Positions 53,306 to 63,815 are shown, numbered from the stretch's first letter. The stretch: 64,000 bases of DNA from Psychrobacter aquimaris (GCF_016107525.1 NZ_JABASR010000003.1:62001-126000); one strand, 5' to 3'. Numbers and translations: made by a program. The notes: a model not told the origin generated them from the sequence alone.

Positions 53306-53557
53306 CTATTCATTGTCTTCTTGGCTCAAATCATAGACATTCAAATCTGCAACGTTCTTGCCACCAGCTGGTAGATTCTCTTCTTTACGAGGATCGACAT
53401 ATATCTCGTCAGTTTCTTGCGACTCTTGTTGTGGACCATCGATATTAGGTTCGTGCTTACGCCCTTCGTAACTGTCTTTTGTATTATCTGGATGTAATGC
53501 TGGCTTATCATTGACCTGTAATTTTTGTTCATTATTCAATTCGTTGGTGGCAGTCAT
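53306..53557 (-). CDS. small acidic hydrophilic protein (83 aa), unknown
   Basis: GAGGGATG precedes the ATG by a good distance, supporting translation. The protein (MTATNELNNEQKLQVNDKPA at the start) is highly charged and lacks hydrophobic segments, except a short terminal NVADLNVYDLSQEDNE. It looks disordered. It lies about 90 bases from the previous gene in the row and resembles the neighbours in composition, not in alignable sequence. Confidence 0.6.
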   Translation of the reverse strand: MTATNELNNEQKLQVNDKPALHPDNTKDSYEGRKHEPNIDGPQQESQETDEIYVDPRKEENLPAGGKNVADLNVYDLSQEDNE

Positions 53558-53614
53558 AGCGCATCCCTCACGTCAGTATGTAAAATATGTTCATTCAAGC
53601 ATTTATGTGGCATG

Positions 53615-53785
53615 CTATTTATCTGTACGCAAATCATTTTCAATAAAAGAGGTCTGCTCGTCTTTACTTAATACTTCAGGCGCATCGACTGCTTTATTAT
53701 CTTGAAGGTTTTGCGCAATTTTTTGACTATCTGCGTGTTCAGCAGCTTTTTTGATATCTGATGTGTCATTATTGGTATTGCTCAT
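53615..53785 (-). CDS. small acidic hydrophilic protein (56 aa), unknown
   Basis: Starts with MSNTNNDTSDIKKAAEHADS and ends LRTDK. AGGAAG lies before the ATG. The protein is charged, Asp/Asn/Lys-rich and without a hydrophobic core. It is the first of four tandem mini-genes; similar spacing (55-90 bases) and separate ribosome-binding sites suggest one transcript or a family of separately translated proteins. No family is recognised. Confidence 0.6.
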   Translation of the reverse strand: MSNTNNDTSDIKKAAEHADSQKIAQNLQDNKAVDAPEVLSKDEQTSFIENDLRTDK

Positions 53786-54038
53786 GATTGCTTCCTATTT
53801 TTATAATTCGTTGATTTAGACAGTTTCTACTCTTTATAGTAAAGCTATCAATTGTGCTTAAATTACTAGAATGCTGTCTTTTTATTAAACGATCAAATCA
53901 GTTGGCCAATAGCATTGGGGCTGACCTTGATTATAGGGATGAGATAAAGGGCTGCACCAGTGTGCTGCCGTATCAATATGTGAATAAATGTGAGGTTACA
54001 AGACAGTTTGTAACTTATGCAGAACGTTTGCCCAAATA
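53786..54038. other. spacer between ppk1 and the mini-protein cluster
   Basis: About 250 bases. A promoter for the minus-strand mini-genes should lie here. A plus-strand frame at 53854-54039 exists but is not supported. Confidence 0.4.
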
Positions 54039-54076
54039 AAAACCCAAGCGTAGAGAGTCATCTACGCTTGGGTTTT
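54039..54076 (-). terminator. terminator after ppk1
   Basis: A perfect stem of about 15 bp (AAACCCAAGCGTAGA / TCTACGCTTGGGTTT) with a 6-base loop and flanking A/T runs. It lies 50 bases past the ppk1 stop. Confidence 0.9.
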
Positions 54077-54128
54077 ATGGATCATGCAGACGCCTTTACC
54101 GCTATAAAAACGTCGTTAAAATATTGAG

Positions 54129-56339
54129 CTAGACTGATGCTCCAACGCCGTTAATCACTTTTAATAAATACTCTTGGGCGATATGCGGCGTTTCACCTGC
54201 AGCTGGTTGTAGCTGTTGCCAAACACCATCACCATTAAGTTTCCACGCTTGGGTATTGTCTTTCAGGTAATTAAGTAAACCGTCTTGATATACCTGTTCA
54301 AACAGTTTTTTATCTTCGATTGGAAATGCCACTTCGACACGATGGAATAAATTACGATCCATCCAGTCTGCACTACCACAATACAAGCGTTCGTCGCCAT
54401 TATTATAGAAATAATAAACGCGCGTATGCTCTAAAAAACGCCCGATAACAGAGCGTACGGTAATGTTTTCTGACAGACCTTTTACTTGCGGACGCAAACA
54501 ACACATAGAGCGTAAAATGAGTTCTATTTTGACGCCTGCTTGCGAGGCATCGTATAACTTGCCAATCAATCGACGTTCGGTTAAGGCATTAACCTTAACG
54601 ATAATGTGGGCGCGCTTGCCTGCTTTTGCATGAGCAATCTCATCATCGATAAAGCGCATCAACTTCTCATGCAAGGTAAAAGGTGCATGCAGTAGCTTTT
54701 TGAGATTGGCAGGCTTACCCATCCCCGTCAGCTCTTGAAATATATTATGTACATCCTCTGAGATATCAGGATCTGCGCTAAATAAACCATAGTCAGTATA
54801 AACTTTGGCATTGGCAGCATGATAGTTACCCGTACCTAAATGCACATAGCGGCGGATTCTATCATCCTCACGGCGCACAATGAGCATCAGCTTGGCGTGG
54901 GTTTTATAGCCAACAATCCCGTAAACAACGACCGCACCCGCTTCTTGCAAATAATTGGCGACGGCGATATTAGAGGCTTCATCGAAACGCGCACGCAGCT
55001 CGATAACGGCCGTGACTTCTTTACCATTACGAGCAGCAGCAGCCAATGCTTTAACGATTTCCGAATTGGTGCCTGAGCGGTACAATGTCTGCTTAATCGC
55101 TAACACTTTTGGATCGCTCGCCGCTTGCCAAAGCAGATTGATAATTGGTGAAAATGCATGAAAAGGATGGTGCACCAGCACATCACTTTTACGCATGGCG
55201 GCAAACATACTGGTCGCTTTGTCCAGCTTATCCATCTCGCGGCGGAACTCTTTTGGCACCACATGGGTAAAAGGCTGATAACGCAGTGCTGGAATATTAA
55301 AATCGAATAATAAACGCGTTAAGTTGACAGGACCATTGACGCGGTACAACTGATTGTCGTGCAGCTCAAACTCATTGAGCAAATAGTCACTGATAGGCGT
55401 TGGACAGTCGGTGGTGACTTCAAGACGCACCTTATCACCGAAGCGGCGGTTTTCTAGCTCGCCCTCCAGAGCCTTGGCAATATCCTCAACATCATCAGCC
55501 AAATCTAAATCCGCATTGCGCGTCAGTCTAAACTGATGGCAGCCTGTCACATTCATCCCAGGGAATAGCTCACCGATATGCTCATGAATAATAGCTGAGA
55601 GCATGACGTGATGTTCTTTGCCACCTGTTAGCTCATCAGGCAGACGAATCACGCGCGGCAAACTGCGCGGTGCGGGCACAATCGCTAAATTGATATCACG
55701 ACCAAAGGCATCTTTACCTTCTAAAGTAGCGATAAAGTTTAAGCTCTTATTGACCAAACGCGGAAACGGATGCGCCGGATCGATGCTAATCGGTGTCAAC
55801 ACTGGCGATACTTGCTCAGTGAAGTAGCGCTTCATCCATGCCGACTGCTCAGCATTTAGCTCATCGCGTTTTAGATAACGGATATCCTCAAGCGCCAGTG
55901 CTGGCAAGATATCTTCATTGAGAATACGATACTGCTCAGCGATGGCATCGTGCGTTATTGTAGATATCTCATTGAGCACTTCACTGGGACGCATACCATG
56001 AGCACTGGTCGAGACATCACCAATATTGAGCTTTTGCATAATGCCTGCGACACGGATCTCAAAAAATTCATCGATATTTGATGAAAAGATAATCAAGAAA
56101 AATAAGCGCTCAAGTAGCGGATGACGAGGGCTTGCCGCCTGCGCTAAGACACGCAAATGAAACTGCAATAAAGACAAGTCGCGATTGATATAACTGCTGG
56201 GTGAATAGCTGCCGTCTTCTGAACGTTGCCATGCAACCTGAGTTAAATTGTCATTGCTACTCTCTGTATGGCTTTTATTATCAACTGCTATCACCGTATT
56301 ATTGATATCAGTGTCCTGCTTATTATTCACATCCGTCAC
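54129..56339 (-). CDS. ppk1: polyphosphate kinase 1
   Basis: This enzyme reversibly builds polyphosphate from ATP, 736 aa. A GTG start at 56339 is supported by AAAGGAG upstream. After a 45-residue polar tail comes the family start [20 protein letters not shown]. The phosphorylated His is in [13 protein letters not shown] and the second His in [10 protein letters not shown], followed by [14 protein letters not shown]. Later [20 protein letters not shown] and [14 protein letters not shown] contact the substrate. The CYTH-CHAD protein 26 kb away is a possible polyphosphate partner. Confidence 0.95.
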   Translation of the reverse strand: MTDVNNKQDTDINNTVIAVDNKSHTESSNDNLTQVAWQRSEDGSYSPSSYINRDLSLLQFHLRVLAQAASPRHPLLERLFFLIIFSSNIDEFFEIRVAGIMQKLNIGDVSTSAHGMRPSEVLNEISTITHDAIAEQYRILNEDILPALALEDIRYLKRDELNAEQSAWMKRYFTEQVSPVLTPISIDPAHPFPRLVNKSLNFIATLEGKDAFGRDINLAIVPAPRSLPRVIRLPDELTGGKEHHVMLSAIIHEHIGELFPGMNVTGCHQFRLTRNADLDLADDVEDIAKALEGELENRRFGDKVRLEVTTDCPTPISDYLLNEFELHDNQLYRVNGPVNLTRLLFDFNIPALRYQPFTHVVPKEFRREMDKLDKATSMFAAMRKSDVLVHHPFHAFSPIINLLWQAASDPKVLAIKQTLYRSGTNSEIVKALAAAARNGKEVTAVIELRARFDEASNIAVANYLQEAGAVVVYGIVGYKTHAKLMLIVRREDDRIRRYVHLGTGNYHAANAKVYTDYGLFSADPDISEDVHNIFQELTGMGKPANLKKLLHAPFTLHEKLMRFIDDEIAHAKAGKRAHIIVKVNALTERRLIGKLYDASQAGVKIELILRSMCCLRPQVKGLSENITVRSVIGRFLEHTRVYYFYNNGDERLYCGSADWMDRNLFHRVEVAFPIEDKKLFEQVYQDGLLNYLKDNTQAWKLNGDGVWQQLQPAAGETPHIAQEYLLKVINGVGASV

Positions 56340-56524
56340 GTCACTACTCCTTTGCCTTATCGATACGCCATCATCTTCAATACCAATTGTCTTTTATAGT
56401 CGCTTGTCCACTAAAAAATGTATCACGCTTCTTTCTTCACCCATTACTACTATTCGAAACTATCACTTGACACTACCACTCAAAAACATGGCTCTATTTT
56501 TTACAAATTGGTAGGTGCAATCCA

Positions 56525-57211
56525 TTAAGCCGACTGTGGCAACACCGCATTGTTCATGCGCTTTTTGATAATACGTTGCTTATTGCGTAAGCGTCTATCA
56601 CCCTGATTGTCTTCGTAATATTTTGGATTGGTCAACATAGCAATAAGTAAGGCTGATTCATCACGATTCAGCTTGGCCGCAGACTTATCAAAATAGTGTT
56701 GAGCTGCCGCTTCGATGCCATAAATACCATTGCCAAACTCTGCCACATTGAGGTAAGCGGTCAAGATACGTTGCTTGTCCCATAATGTTTCAATCATGAC
56801 AGTGATAATCGCTTCCTCAATTTTACGAACATACGAGCGATGCGAGGTCAAAAATAAGTTTTTTGCTAGCTGCTGGGTAATCGTCGAGCCACCAGCTGAC
56901 ATCTTACCCGTCTCTTCATTTTTCTTTTGTGCCGCTTTGATACCTTTAATATCAAATCCATTGTGCTGACTAAACGTCGAATCCTCACTCACTATCGCGG
57001 CTTGTTTGGCAGATTTTGCGATGGCATCATATTCAGCCCAAGTCTGGGTGACAGTACCGCCGGTCAAACGATGAGTCAGCATAAACATGCTGTTATTAAT
57101 CGGCTGCGTTTTCCAAATTAATAGTAGCCCAGCGACTAACACATGAAATGCGACGACCAACAGCATGATTGCCATCAATAGACGTTTGAAAAATTTGCCA
57201 AAACTTGTCAT
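56525..57211 (-). CDS. mtgA: monofunctional peptidoglycan glycosyltransferase MtgA
   Basis: An inner-membrane enzyme of 228 aa that polymerises lipid II into glycan strands. A membrane helix covers about residues 12-32. The glycosyltransferase-51 motifs are visible: catalytic Glu in SEDSTFSQHNGFD, GGSTITQQLAKNLFL, and RKIEEAIITVMIET with the second Glu. The later AAQHYFDKSAAKLNRDESALLIAML motif is typical. There is no transpeptidase domain, so it is not a class A PBP. The length is normal for MtgA. Confidence 0.93.
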   Translation of the reverse strand: MTSFGKFFKRLLMAIMLLVVAFHVLVAGLLLIWKTQPINNSMFMLTHRLTGGTVTQTWAEYDAIAKSAKQAAIVSEDSTFSQHNGFDIKGIKAAQKKNEETGKMSAGGSTITQQLAKNLFLTSHRSYVRKIEEAIITVMIETLWDKQRILTAYLNVAEFGNGIYGIEAAAQHYFDKSAAKLNRDESALLIAMLTNPKYYEDNQGDRRLRNKQRIIKKRMNNAVLPQSA

Positions 57212-57438
57212 GCGCGATATCCAAGTGAGTGAAAAGGTAATAAGATAAGATGAGGTGAAGAGTCAGTAATTAAAAACAGCATGTCATCTTACCTAATCTC
57301 ACAATCGCTGTCATTATTTACCCTACTTCTTTATCATGTCATAGAGTTTAAGTGAAAAAGGTCAGGCAGTATTCATACTGCTAGTCGAAGCCTTAAAAAC
57401 CATCACTTTGCGACACGTATTAAGACAAGAGAATAAAT

Positions 57439-57747
57439 ATGTACGATGATGATAATATAAAAGTGTTACGGGAACGTATGGTTGCCGCAAATCCCAATCT
57501 AGGGGATGCTGAAAATAGCGATAAATGGTGGCTACTTGGGACGTCTGGCTGTCATTTATGTGACATCGCAGCGCAATTGCTGACTCAGTTTCAAGCCGTA
57601 CAGCCGATTGCTTATAAACAGGTCGATATCGCTAATTTCGACGAAGCACTGATGATGGAATTTGCCACCACTATTCCTGTGATTTTGACACCATCAAAAC
57701 GATTAAACTATCCATTTTCAGTCATGGATTTACAGCGTTTATTGTAA
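57439..57747 (+). CDS. glutaredoxin-like protein (DUF836 family)
   Basis: A thioredoxin-fold protein of 102 aa. The redox motif CHLC lies at residues 38-41 (GTSGCHLCDIAAQLL), and the cis-proline lies in FATTIPVILTP. A tail of about 30 residues precedes the domain. DUF836 proteins are small disulfide-active proteins of unknown substrate. It precedes glcD with a 197-base gap and is probably independent. Confidence 0.85.
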   Translation: MYDDDNIKVLRERMVAANPNLGDAENSDKWWLLGTSGCHLCDIAAQLLTQFQAVQPIAYKQVDIANFDEALMMEFATTIPVILTPSKRLNYPFSVMDLQRLL

Positions 57748-57944
57748 CCCTGCCAACGCTGCTCGCTTATTCAACACAGCCGTGAACAAGCTTTATTCCT
57801 TCTAATTCAAAACATTACCCATCACTTTATTCGGTTTTAGCCAATATATTGATAGCTAATCTTTCCCTTTTTATTATAAGCTTAAGGTCGTCTGTATAAT
57901 AATGCAGTGAGTGTCGACAATTTAGTGAGCAAAGGAATGCCACC

Positions 57945-59423
57945 ATGAATCAGAGCTTAAGACCTGACAAAGCTACTCTAGTAGAGTTGTTTCGCGATTT
58001 TATTGAGCCTCAATATGTGATCAATGATGAGGAGACTCAAAAGCCTTTTGAGTGTGATGGCTTATCGGTGTATTGCGATATGCCATTCATTACGGTGCTC
58101 CCAAAAACCGTTGAGCAGGTTTGCGAGGTGATGCGAATCTGTTATCGCTATCAAATCCCTGTAGTGGCACGTGGTGCCGGTACGGGTTTGTGTGCAGGCG
58201 CGATGCCCAATCCTGATGGCATCTTATTAGTGTTGTCGCGATTTAAACATATCCTTGATATTGATCCGCTTGCCCGTAGCGCGCGTTTGCAGCCAGGTGT
58301 CCGCAACCTTGCTATTAGTGAAGCGGCAAGTCAATACGGCTTGTACTATGGTCCAGACCCTTCTTCACAGATTGCGTGCTCCATCGGTGGCAACGTCGCC
58401 GAAAACTCAGGCGGCGTCCATTGTCTCAAATATGGTCTTACTACTCATAACTTATTAAAAGTTGAAATGGTCACAGTCGAAGGAGATCTCATTACTATTG
58501 GTAGTGAAGGTCTTGATAGCAATGGCTTTGATTTGATGGCTCTGATTACCGGCTCTGAGGGTCTACTTGGGGTGATTACTGAAGTGACGGTCAAGCTGCT
58601 ACCTAACCCTGAAAAGGCTCAGGTCATTATGGCCGCTTTTGATAACGTTCAGACCGCAGGGGACGCGGTTGGTGGCGTGATTGCCAAAGGTATTATTCCA
58701 GCCGGACTTGAGATGATGGACAGCCCCGCCATTATAGCCGCCGAAGCGTTTGCTCATGCAGGCTACCCAATTGACGCCCAAGCTTTGCTGCTGTGTGAGT
58801 TAGATGGTAGTGAGGCGGAAGTTCAAGAACAGATTGCAGAGGTTGAGCAGCTGTTTATCGAGCTTGGCGCAACCACAACACGTGTCTCGCAAAGTGAGGT
58901 GGAGCGCGCCTTATTGTGGAAAGGTCGAAAATCGGCGTTCCCCGCTGTCGGACGAATATCCCCTGACTACTACTGCATGGATGGCACCATTCCGCGTAGC
59001 CAACTTGCCCACGTCCTAACAGAAATGCAAAAACTTTCAGATCAATATGGTCTGCGCGTTGCCAACGTATTTCATGCTGGGGACGGCAATTTGCACCCGC
59101 TTATCTTATTCGATGCCAATGTCCCAGGAGAGCTTGAGCGCACTGAAGAGTTTGGCAGCCGTATTTTAGAGCTTTGCGTCAAAGTGGGCGGCTGCATAAC
59201 TGGTGAGCATGGGGTTGGGATCGAAAAAATCCGCCAAATGACGATTCAGTTTAATGATCAAGAGCTGACACAATTTCATGCAATCAAGCACGCCTTTGAC
59301 CCAATTGGTACGTTAAATCCGGGTAAAGGTATTCCCGTGCTCAAGCGCTGTCAAGAGTACCGTACCCTTGACAGACCGCAACACAGCCATGATTCTCAAC
59401 CACAGCAAGGAGATCTGGCATGA
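57945..59423 (+). CDS. glcD: glycolate oxidase subunit GlcD
   Basis: The FAD-containing catalytic subunit of glycolate oxidase, 492 aa, which oxidises glycolate to glyoxylate (also D-lactate in relatives). The FAD_binding_4 part has VVARGAGTGLCAGAMP, DPSSQIACSIGGNVAENSGG (region) and GSEGLLGVITEVTVKL. The C-terminal domain holds VFHAGDGNLHPLILFD and GEHGVGIEKIRQM. AAAGGAAT precedes the start. It overlaps glcE by ATGA, and glcDEF form one operon. No GlcC regulator lies next to it. Confidence 0.95.
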   Translation: MNQSLRPDKATLVELFRDFIEPQYVINDEETQKPFECDGLSVYCDMPFITVLPKTVEQVCEVMRICYRYQIPVVARGAGTGLCAGAMPNPDGILLVLSRFKHILDIDPLARSARLQPGVRNLAISEAASQYGLYYGPDPSSQIACSIGGNVAENSGGVHCLKYGLTTHNLLKVEMVTVEGDLITIGSEGLDSNGFDLMALITGSEGLLGVITEVTVKLLPNPEKAQVIMAAFDNVQTAGDAVGGVIAKGIIPAGLEMMDSPAIIAAEAFAHAGYPIDAQALLLCELDGSEAEVQEQIAEVEQLFIELGATTTRVSQSEVERALLWKGRKSAFPAVGRISPDYYCMDGTIPRSQLAHVLTEMQKLSDQYGLRVANVFHAGDGNLHPLILFDANVPGELERTEEFGSRILELCVKVGGCITGEHGVGIEKIRQMTIQFNDQELTQFHAIKHAFDPIGTLNPGKGIPVLKRCQEYRTLDRPQHSHDSQPQQGDLA

Positions 59424-60478
59424 CAGACATCAGTCAAGAGCTGATTGCGCGGGTAAGACAAGCCAGCCATGACGGCACAGCACTACAGATCATGGGCGGG
59501 GGCAGCAAGCAGTTTATGGGACGTGAGCCAATAGGCGAACCCATTAGTCTTAGTGAACACAGAGGCATTCTCAGTTATGAGCCGATCGAATTGGTGCTGA
59601 CTGCCCGTGCTGGAACCCCAATTAATGAAATTAACAACGCCTTGGCCGAACACAATCAGTGCTTAGCATTTGAGCCACCGACATTTAATGGGCAAGCAAC
59701 CTTGGGCGGCACAATGGCGTGCCATTTATCAGGCCCAGCAAGACCTTGGAGCGGCTCAATAAGAGACCATATTTTAGGCATTCGTCTCATTAATGGCCTC
59801 GCAGAAGAGCTGCGCTTTGGCGGTCAGGTGATGAAAAACGTCGCTGGTTATGATGTCTCACGGATGCAAGCAGGTGCTATGGGCACTTTGGGTATTATTA
59901 CTGAAGTCAGTCTAAAAGTCATGCCTAAACCTGCCGCCACTGTTACTATCAAGCAAGAGATGGATGCTGCAACGGCAATTGAGACTATGAACCGTCTCTC
60001 AGGACAATCCAAACCTTTGACGGGGGCTTGTTGGTTTGACAATCATTTGTATTTGCGCTTGGCAGGCGCACGAAGTGCTGTAGATAGTACCGTCAAACAG
60101 TGGCAAGGCGCGGCATTAGAAGATGCAGATGCGTTTTGGTCCACGCTTCGTGAGCAGCAATTGGATTATTTCTTAGACGCGTCCTCATTGTGGCGGTTTT
60201 CGGTAAAAAGTAGCGCCGCGCACATGCTACCAGATGGGGACTGGCTGATTGACTGGGGCGGCGCACAGCGCTGGCTTCGTGGCGACTTTACCGCGGACAA
60301 ATTAGAAGCACTCGCTGAGGCCGCAGGCGGTCAGGTTAGCCTTTATCGCGGTGGTGACAGGAGTCAGGAAGTCTTTCATACTCAGTCTGAGGCGCTCCAA
60401 AAGCTCCATCAGCGCCTCAAACACGCCTTTGATCCAAATGGGGTTTTCAATCCCAATCGTTTATATAGCTGGATGTAA
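59420..60478 (+). CDS. glcE: glycolate oxidase FAD-binding subunit GlcE
   Basis: A second FAD-binding-like subunit of 352 aa, required for the glycolate oxidase complex. The N-terminal FAD_binding_4 region is shown by MGGGSKQFMGREPIGEP and the FNGQATLGGTMACHLSGPARPW segment, with KNVAGYDVSRMQAGAMGTLG next. It ends HAFDPNGVFNPNRLY, as in GlcD-like proteins. The start overlaps the glcD stop, so the two are translationally coupled. Confidence 0.94.
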   Translation: MTDISQELIARVRQASHDGTALQIMGGGSKQFMGREPIGEPISLSEHRGILSYEPIELVLTARAGTPINEINNALAEHNQCLAFEPPTFNGQATLGGTMACHLSGPARPWSGSIRDHILGIRLINGLAEELRFGGQVMKNVAGYDVSRMQAGAMGTLGIITEVSLKVMPKPAATVTIKQEMDAATAIETMNRLSGQSKPLTGACWFDNHLYLRLAGARSAVDSTVKQWQGAALEDADAFWSTLREQQLDYFLDASSLWRFSVKSSAAHMLPDGDWLIDWGGAQRWLRGDFTADKLEALAEAAGGQVSLYRGGDRSQEVFHTQSEALQKLHQRLKHAFDPNGVFNPNRLYSWM

Positions 60479-60504
60479 ATTGGCTCGATGACAAGGAAGT
60501 CATA

Positions 60505-61716
60505 ATGCGAACTCAAATCAATGTAAAATATTTGGATCATCCAGATATTCAAGAAGCCGACGATATTTTGCGCACTTGCGTTCACTGTGGATTCTGTAAT
60601 GCCACATGTCCCACGTATCAAGAGCTTGGCGATGAGCGTGACGGCCCTCGCGGTCGTATTTACTTATTAAAACAAATGCTTGAAACTGGTGATGTCAGCG
60701 AAAAATCCCAACTTCATTTAGACCGCTGTTTGACTTGTCGTAGCTGCGAGACCACTTGCCCTTCTGGGGTTAAATATGGCCGCTTGGCTGAAATCGGCCG
60801 CGATATTATGGAAGAACAGATATCGCGACCTGCCGATCAAAGACTCAAACGTTGGCTTATCAGAAAGATACTACCCTATCCGTACCGATTTGGGTTTCTT
60901 TTACGACTCGGGCAACTGTTTCGCTCCTTTTTGCCACACGACTTAAAAGCCCAAGTTCCTGTTAAGCAACTCACCCGTCCGCGACCCTCACAGCAACACT
61001 CGCGTCAAATGCTGGTGCTAGAGGGCTGCGCCCAACCTTATGCCACCCCCAACACCAACAATGCCGCCGCCCGAGTACTTGATAAACTAGGCATCAGTTT
61101 AATCGCTGCGCCAGATGCTGGATGTTGCGGCGCTGTGAGCTATCACCTACCATCTCATGAAGAAGGGCTTGCGTTCATGCGGCGCAATATCGATGCGTGG
61201 TGGCCATATATCGACGCTGGGGCTGAAGCCATTGTCATCAGTGCCTCAGGCTGCGGCTCGATGGTTAAAGAGTACGGCGAAAAACTCAAACATGACGATG
61301 CTTATGCGGCTAAAGCCAAGAGCATCAGTGCGCTGACCCGAGACCTAAGCGAGATTTTAATCAAAGAGGATTTGGAGAATTTGGTAGTAAAACAGACGAG
61401 TCGCAAGACCGCTGTCCACTGCCCATGCTCGCTACAACATGCTCAACAGTTAGGCGGTTACGTTGAGCAAATATTACAACGCGCTGGGGTTGAGCTCTCT
61501 AAAACCCAAAACGGACATTTATGCTGCGGTTCCGCTGGCACTTACTCGCTCCTTCAACCTCAGCTGAGCCAGCAACTACTCACAAATAAAATTATCGACC
61601 TGACCATCGATAACCCAGATCAGATTGTGACGGCCAACGTCGGATGCCAATTACATCTAGGCAGTCATGCGTCCGTTCCAGTCAAGCACTGGATCGAATT
61701 GTTAGATCCACAATAA
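60505..61716 (+). CDS. glcF: glycolate oxidase iron-sulfur subunit GlcF
   Basis: The electron-carrying subunit of 403 aa. Two 4Fe-4S motifs occur near the N-terminus: CVHCGFCNATCP and CLTCRSCETTCP. Two CCG domains follow (DAGCCGAVSYH and GHLCCGSAGTY) typical of heterodisulfide-reductase-like proteins. AGGAAG lies before the start, 26 bases after glcE. Electrons go to the respiratory quinone pool. A weak hairpin is found about 125 bases beyond the stop. Confidence 0.95.
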   Translation: MRTQINVKYLDHPDIQEADDILRTCVHCGFCNATCPTYQELGDERDGPRGRIYLLKQMLETGDVSEKSQLHLDRCLTCRSCETTCPSGVKYGRLAEIGRDIMEEQISRPADQRLKRWLIRKILPYPYRFGFLLRLGQLFRSFLPHDLKAQVPVKQLTRPRPSQQHSRQMLVLEGCAQPYATPNTNNAAARVLDKLGISLIAAPDAGCCGAVSYHLPSHEEGLAFMRRNIDAWWPYIDAGAEAIVISASGCGSMVKEYGEKLKHDDAYAAKAKSISALTRDLSEILIKEDLENLVVKQTSRKTAVHCPCSLQHAQQLGGYVEQILQRAGVELSKTQNGHLCCGSAGTYSLLQPQLSQQLLTNKIIDLTIDNPDQIVTANVGCQLHLGSHASVPVKHWIELLDPQ

Positions 61717-61840
61717 AACCAACTATGATGAGTTTATTCGATTATAAATGACAATCATAATCAACTCTTAGCTACTTTAACAAAAGATACAAGGCATCAG
61801 CTAATTTCTAAAATAGGTTCTTTACCGCCATTTGGATGAC

Positions 61841-61876
61841 GCCCGCATTACCAAGAAAACTACGGGCTTCTTTTGG
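61841..61876 (+). terminator. weak hairpin after glcF
   Basis: A GCCCG / CGGGC stem with a 17-base loop followed by TTCTTTT. It could attenuate read-through into the permease gene. Confidence 0.4.
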
Positions 61877-61960
61877 CTTAATACTGATAAAGAAAAGAGA
61901 AGTATCCTTTAATGATATTTCAAAGATGACTTCAACTACATATACCAAGGATGGTTCATT

Positions 61961-63718
61961 ATGTACACTTTTTTGGCCTTAGCGCCTATTCTAGTAGTCC
62001 TAGTTTTGCTTGTAATGTTGCGGCTTCCTGCCAAGATTTCTATGGGCGTTGCATATTTAGTAACTGCGCTATTAGCATTGTTCGTTTGGCAAGCCAGTGG
62101 CGCCCAAGTCGCAGCCGCTACCGTAAACGGTATCATCGTCGCACTCACGCTTTTATTTATTGTATTTGCGGCTATTTTATTGCTCAATACTTTAAAGGAA
62201 GGCGGTGCTATTGTCGCTATCCGTAAAGGCTTTATGGATATATCACCCGATAGACGCATTCAAGTCATCATTGTGGCCTGGTTATTCTGCTCGATGGTAG
62301 AAGGCTCATCAGGATTTGGTACGCCTTCTGCTATCGGTGCGCCGTTGTTGCTCGCTTTAGGTTTCCCAGCGATGGCCTCGGTCATGGCTGTGTTAATTAT
62401 TCAGTCGACGCCCGTATCATTTGGTGCCGTTGGTACCCCAGTATTACTGGGCGTTTGGACCGGCATCAATGATAAGGAAGACATAACGCAAGCGATTGCG
62501 CCGCTCTCAACTGAAAACTATCTATTACAAATTGCAGGTAACATCGGTCTGATACATGCGCTGGTGGGTTTTTTAATTCCGTTACTTTTGAGTGGGTTTT
62601 TGACCCGATTCTTCGGGAAAAATCGTTCCTTCGTTGAAGGGCTAAAAGTATGGCCTTTTGCGATATTTGCCGGTCTCAGCTTTACCGTTCCTTATTTTTT
62701 AGTCGCTAAATATCTAGGTCCTGAATTCCCATCCTTGGTTGGCGGTTTTATTGGTCTCATGATTGTGCTTCCTGCAGCAAAGCGCGGCTTTTTAATGCCT
62801 AAAGAGATTTTCGATTTTGCACCACGTGCTAAATGGGATAAAGACTGGCTTGGCTCATTACCTGAAGAAAAGTTTGATGATTCCATTGCACCAAGATTTT
62901 CTCTAGTTCGGGCATTTTCTCCTTATCTCATCGTTATTGGCCTATTAATCATCACTCGAGTCATTGCACCGCTTAAAGCATTCTTGACTGGAGATTTGAC
63001 CACTATAGAATTTACCAATCTTTTTGGTACAACTATTTCAAGTAAAGTACAACTTGCCTACTCTCCAGGTACTATTCTAATTATTGCTTCCTTAACCTGT
63101 ATCTTGTTGTTCAAAATGAATGGACAAGCTGTCAAACGTAGTTGGAGTAGTTCTGCAACAACCATGGTAGCCGCTGCCCCAGCCCTACTGTTTTCGGTAC
63201 CTATGGTACAAGTGTTCATCAACTCTGGGTCAGCTGCTGAAGTCGCGAATTCGCTACCTGCTATGCCCATCTTACTGGCTGAAAGTGCCGCAGAGGCCTT
63301 TCAAAACGCATGGCCACTCGTGTCTCCTTGGATTGGCGCGATGGGAGCGTTCATTGCAGGCTCAAATACCGTCAGTAATATGATGTTCTCTTACTTTCAG
63401 TGGTCAACCGCCAGTCAAATTGGCTTTGATACCAACCTTGCTGCACAAGTAGTAGCACTACAAGCGGTCGGCGGTGCAGCTGGTAATATGATTGCGGTGC
63501 ATAACGTCGTTGCTGCTTGCGCGGTGGTTGGTCTGATGGATAAAGAAGGCTATGTTATTCGCAAAACCTTAGTAGCAATGACATACTATGTTATTCAGGC
63601 AGGGCTAATCGGTATGGGTATTATTTTCGGTCATATGTGGTGGTGGATTTTGGCTATTATTTGGCCAATCGCATTTTTTGGAATTATGGCAATAACGAGT
63701 AAAAAAGCCGTTACTTAG
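61961..63718 (+). CDS. L-lactate/glycolate permease (LctP family)
   Basis: An integral membrane carrier of 585 aa with about 12-14 hydrophobic segments. The family motifs are WLFCSMVEGSSGFGTPSAIGAP and FGAVGTPVLLGVWTGI, with IAGSNTVSNMMFSYFQWSTA and GGAAGNMIAVHNVVAACAVVG near the C-terminus. It imports L-lactate, D-lactate or glycolate with protons. AAGGATGG lies before the ATG. Its place between glcDEF and an lldD-like gene fits either substrate, so glcA and lldP are both possible names. Confidence 0.92.
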   Translation: MYTFLALAPILVVLVLLVMLRLPAKISMGVAYLVTALLALFVWQASGAQVAAATVNGIIVALTLLFIVFAAILLLNTLKEGGAIVAIRKGFMDISPDRRIQVIIVAWLFCSMVEGSSGFGTPSAIGAPLLLALGFPAMASVMAVLIIQSTPVSFGAVGTPVLLGVWTGINDKEDITQAIAPLSTENYLLQIAGNIGLIHALVGFLIPLLLSGFLTRFFGKNRSFVEGLKVWPFAIFAGLSFTVPYFLVAKYLGPEFPSLVGGFIGLMIVLPAAKRGFLMPKEIFDFAPRAKWDKDWLGSLPEEKFDDSIAPRFSLVRAFSPYLIVIGLLIITRVIAPLKAFLTGDLTTIEFTNLFGTTISSKVQLAYSPGTILIIASLTCILLFKMNGQAVKRSWSSSATTMVAAAPALLFSVPMVQVFINSGSAAEVANSLPAMPILLAESAAEAFQNAWPLVSPWIGAMGAFIAGSNTVSNMMFSYFQWSTASQIGFDTNLAAQVVALQAVGGAAGNMIAVHNVVAACAVVGLMDKEGYVIRKTLVAMTYYVIQAGLIGMGIIFGHMWWWILAIIWPIAFFGIMAITSKKAVT

Positions 63719-63775
63719 CATGAGCTAGCTATACTAGTGAACTAGTTTAGCCCTATGAATCCACAATAATGACTC

Positions 63776-63815
63776 AAATTGACGCTATTATCTTAATTGT
63801 GATAGCGTCAATTTT
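63776..63815 (+). terminator. terminator after the permease gene
   Basis: A stem of about 13 bp (AAATTGACGCTAT / ATAGCGTCAATTT) with a 12-14-base loop and a T-rich tail. Confidence 0.8.

Noticed and set aside
53854..54039. Plus-strand frame of 61 residues between the mini-protein cluster and ppk1
   Set aside because: No ribosome-binding site, no recognisable features, and it runs into the ppk1 terminator hairpin.
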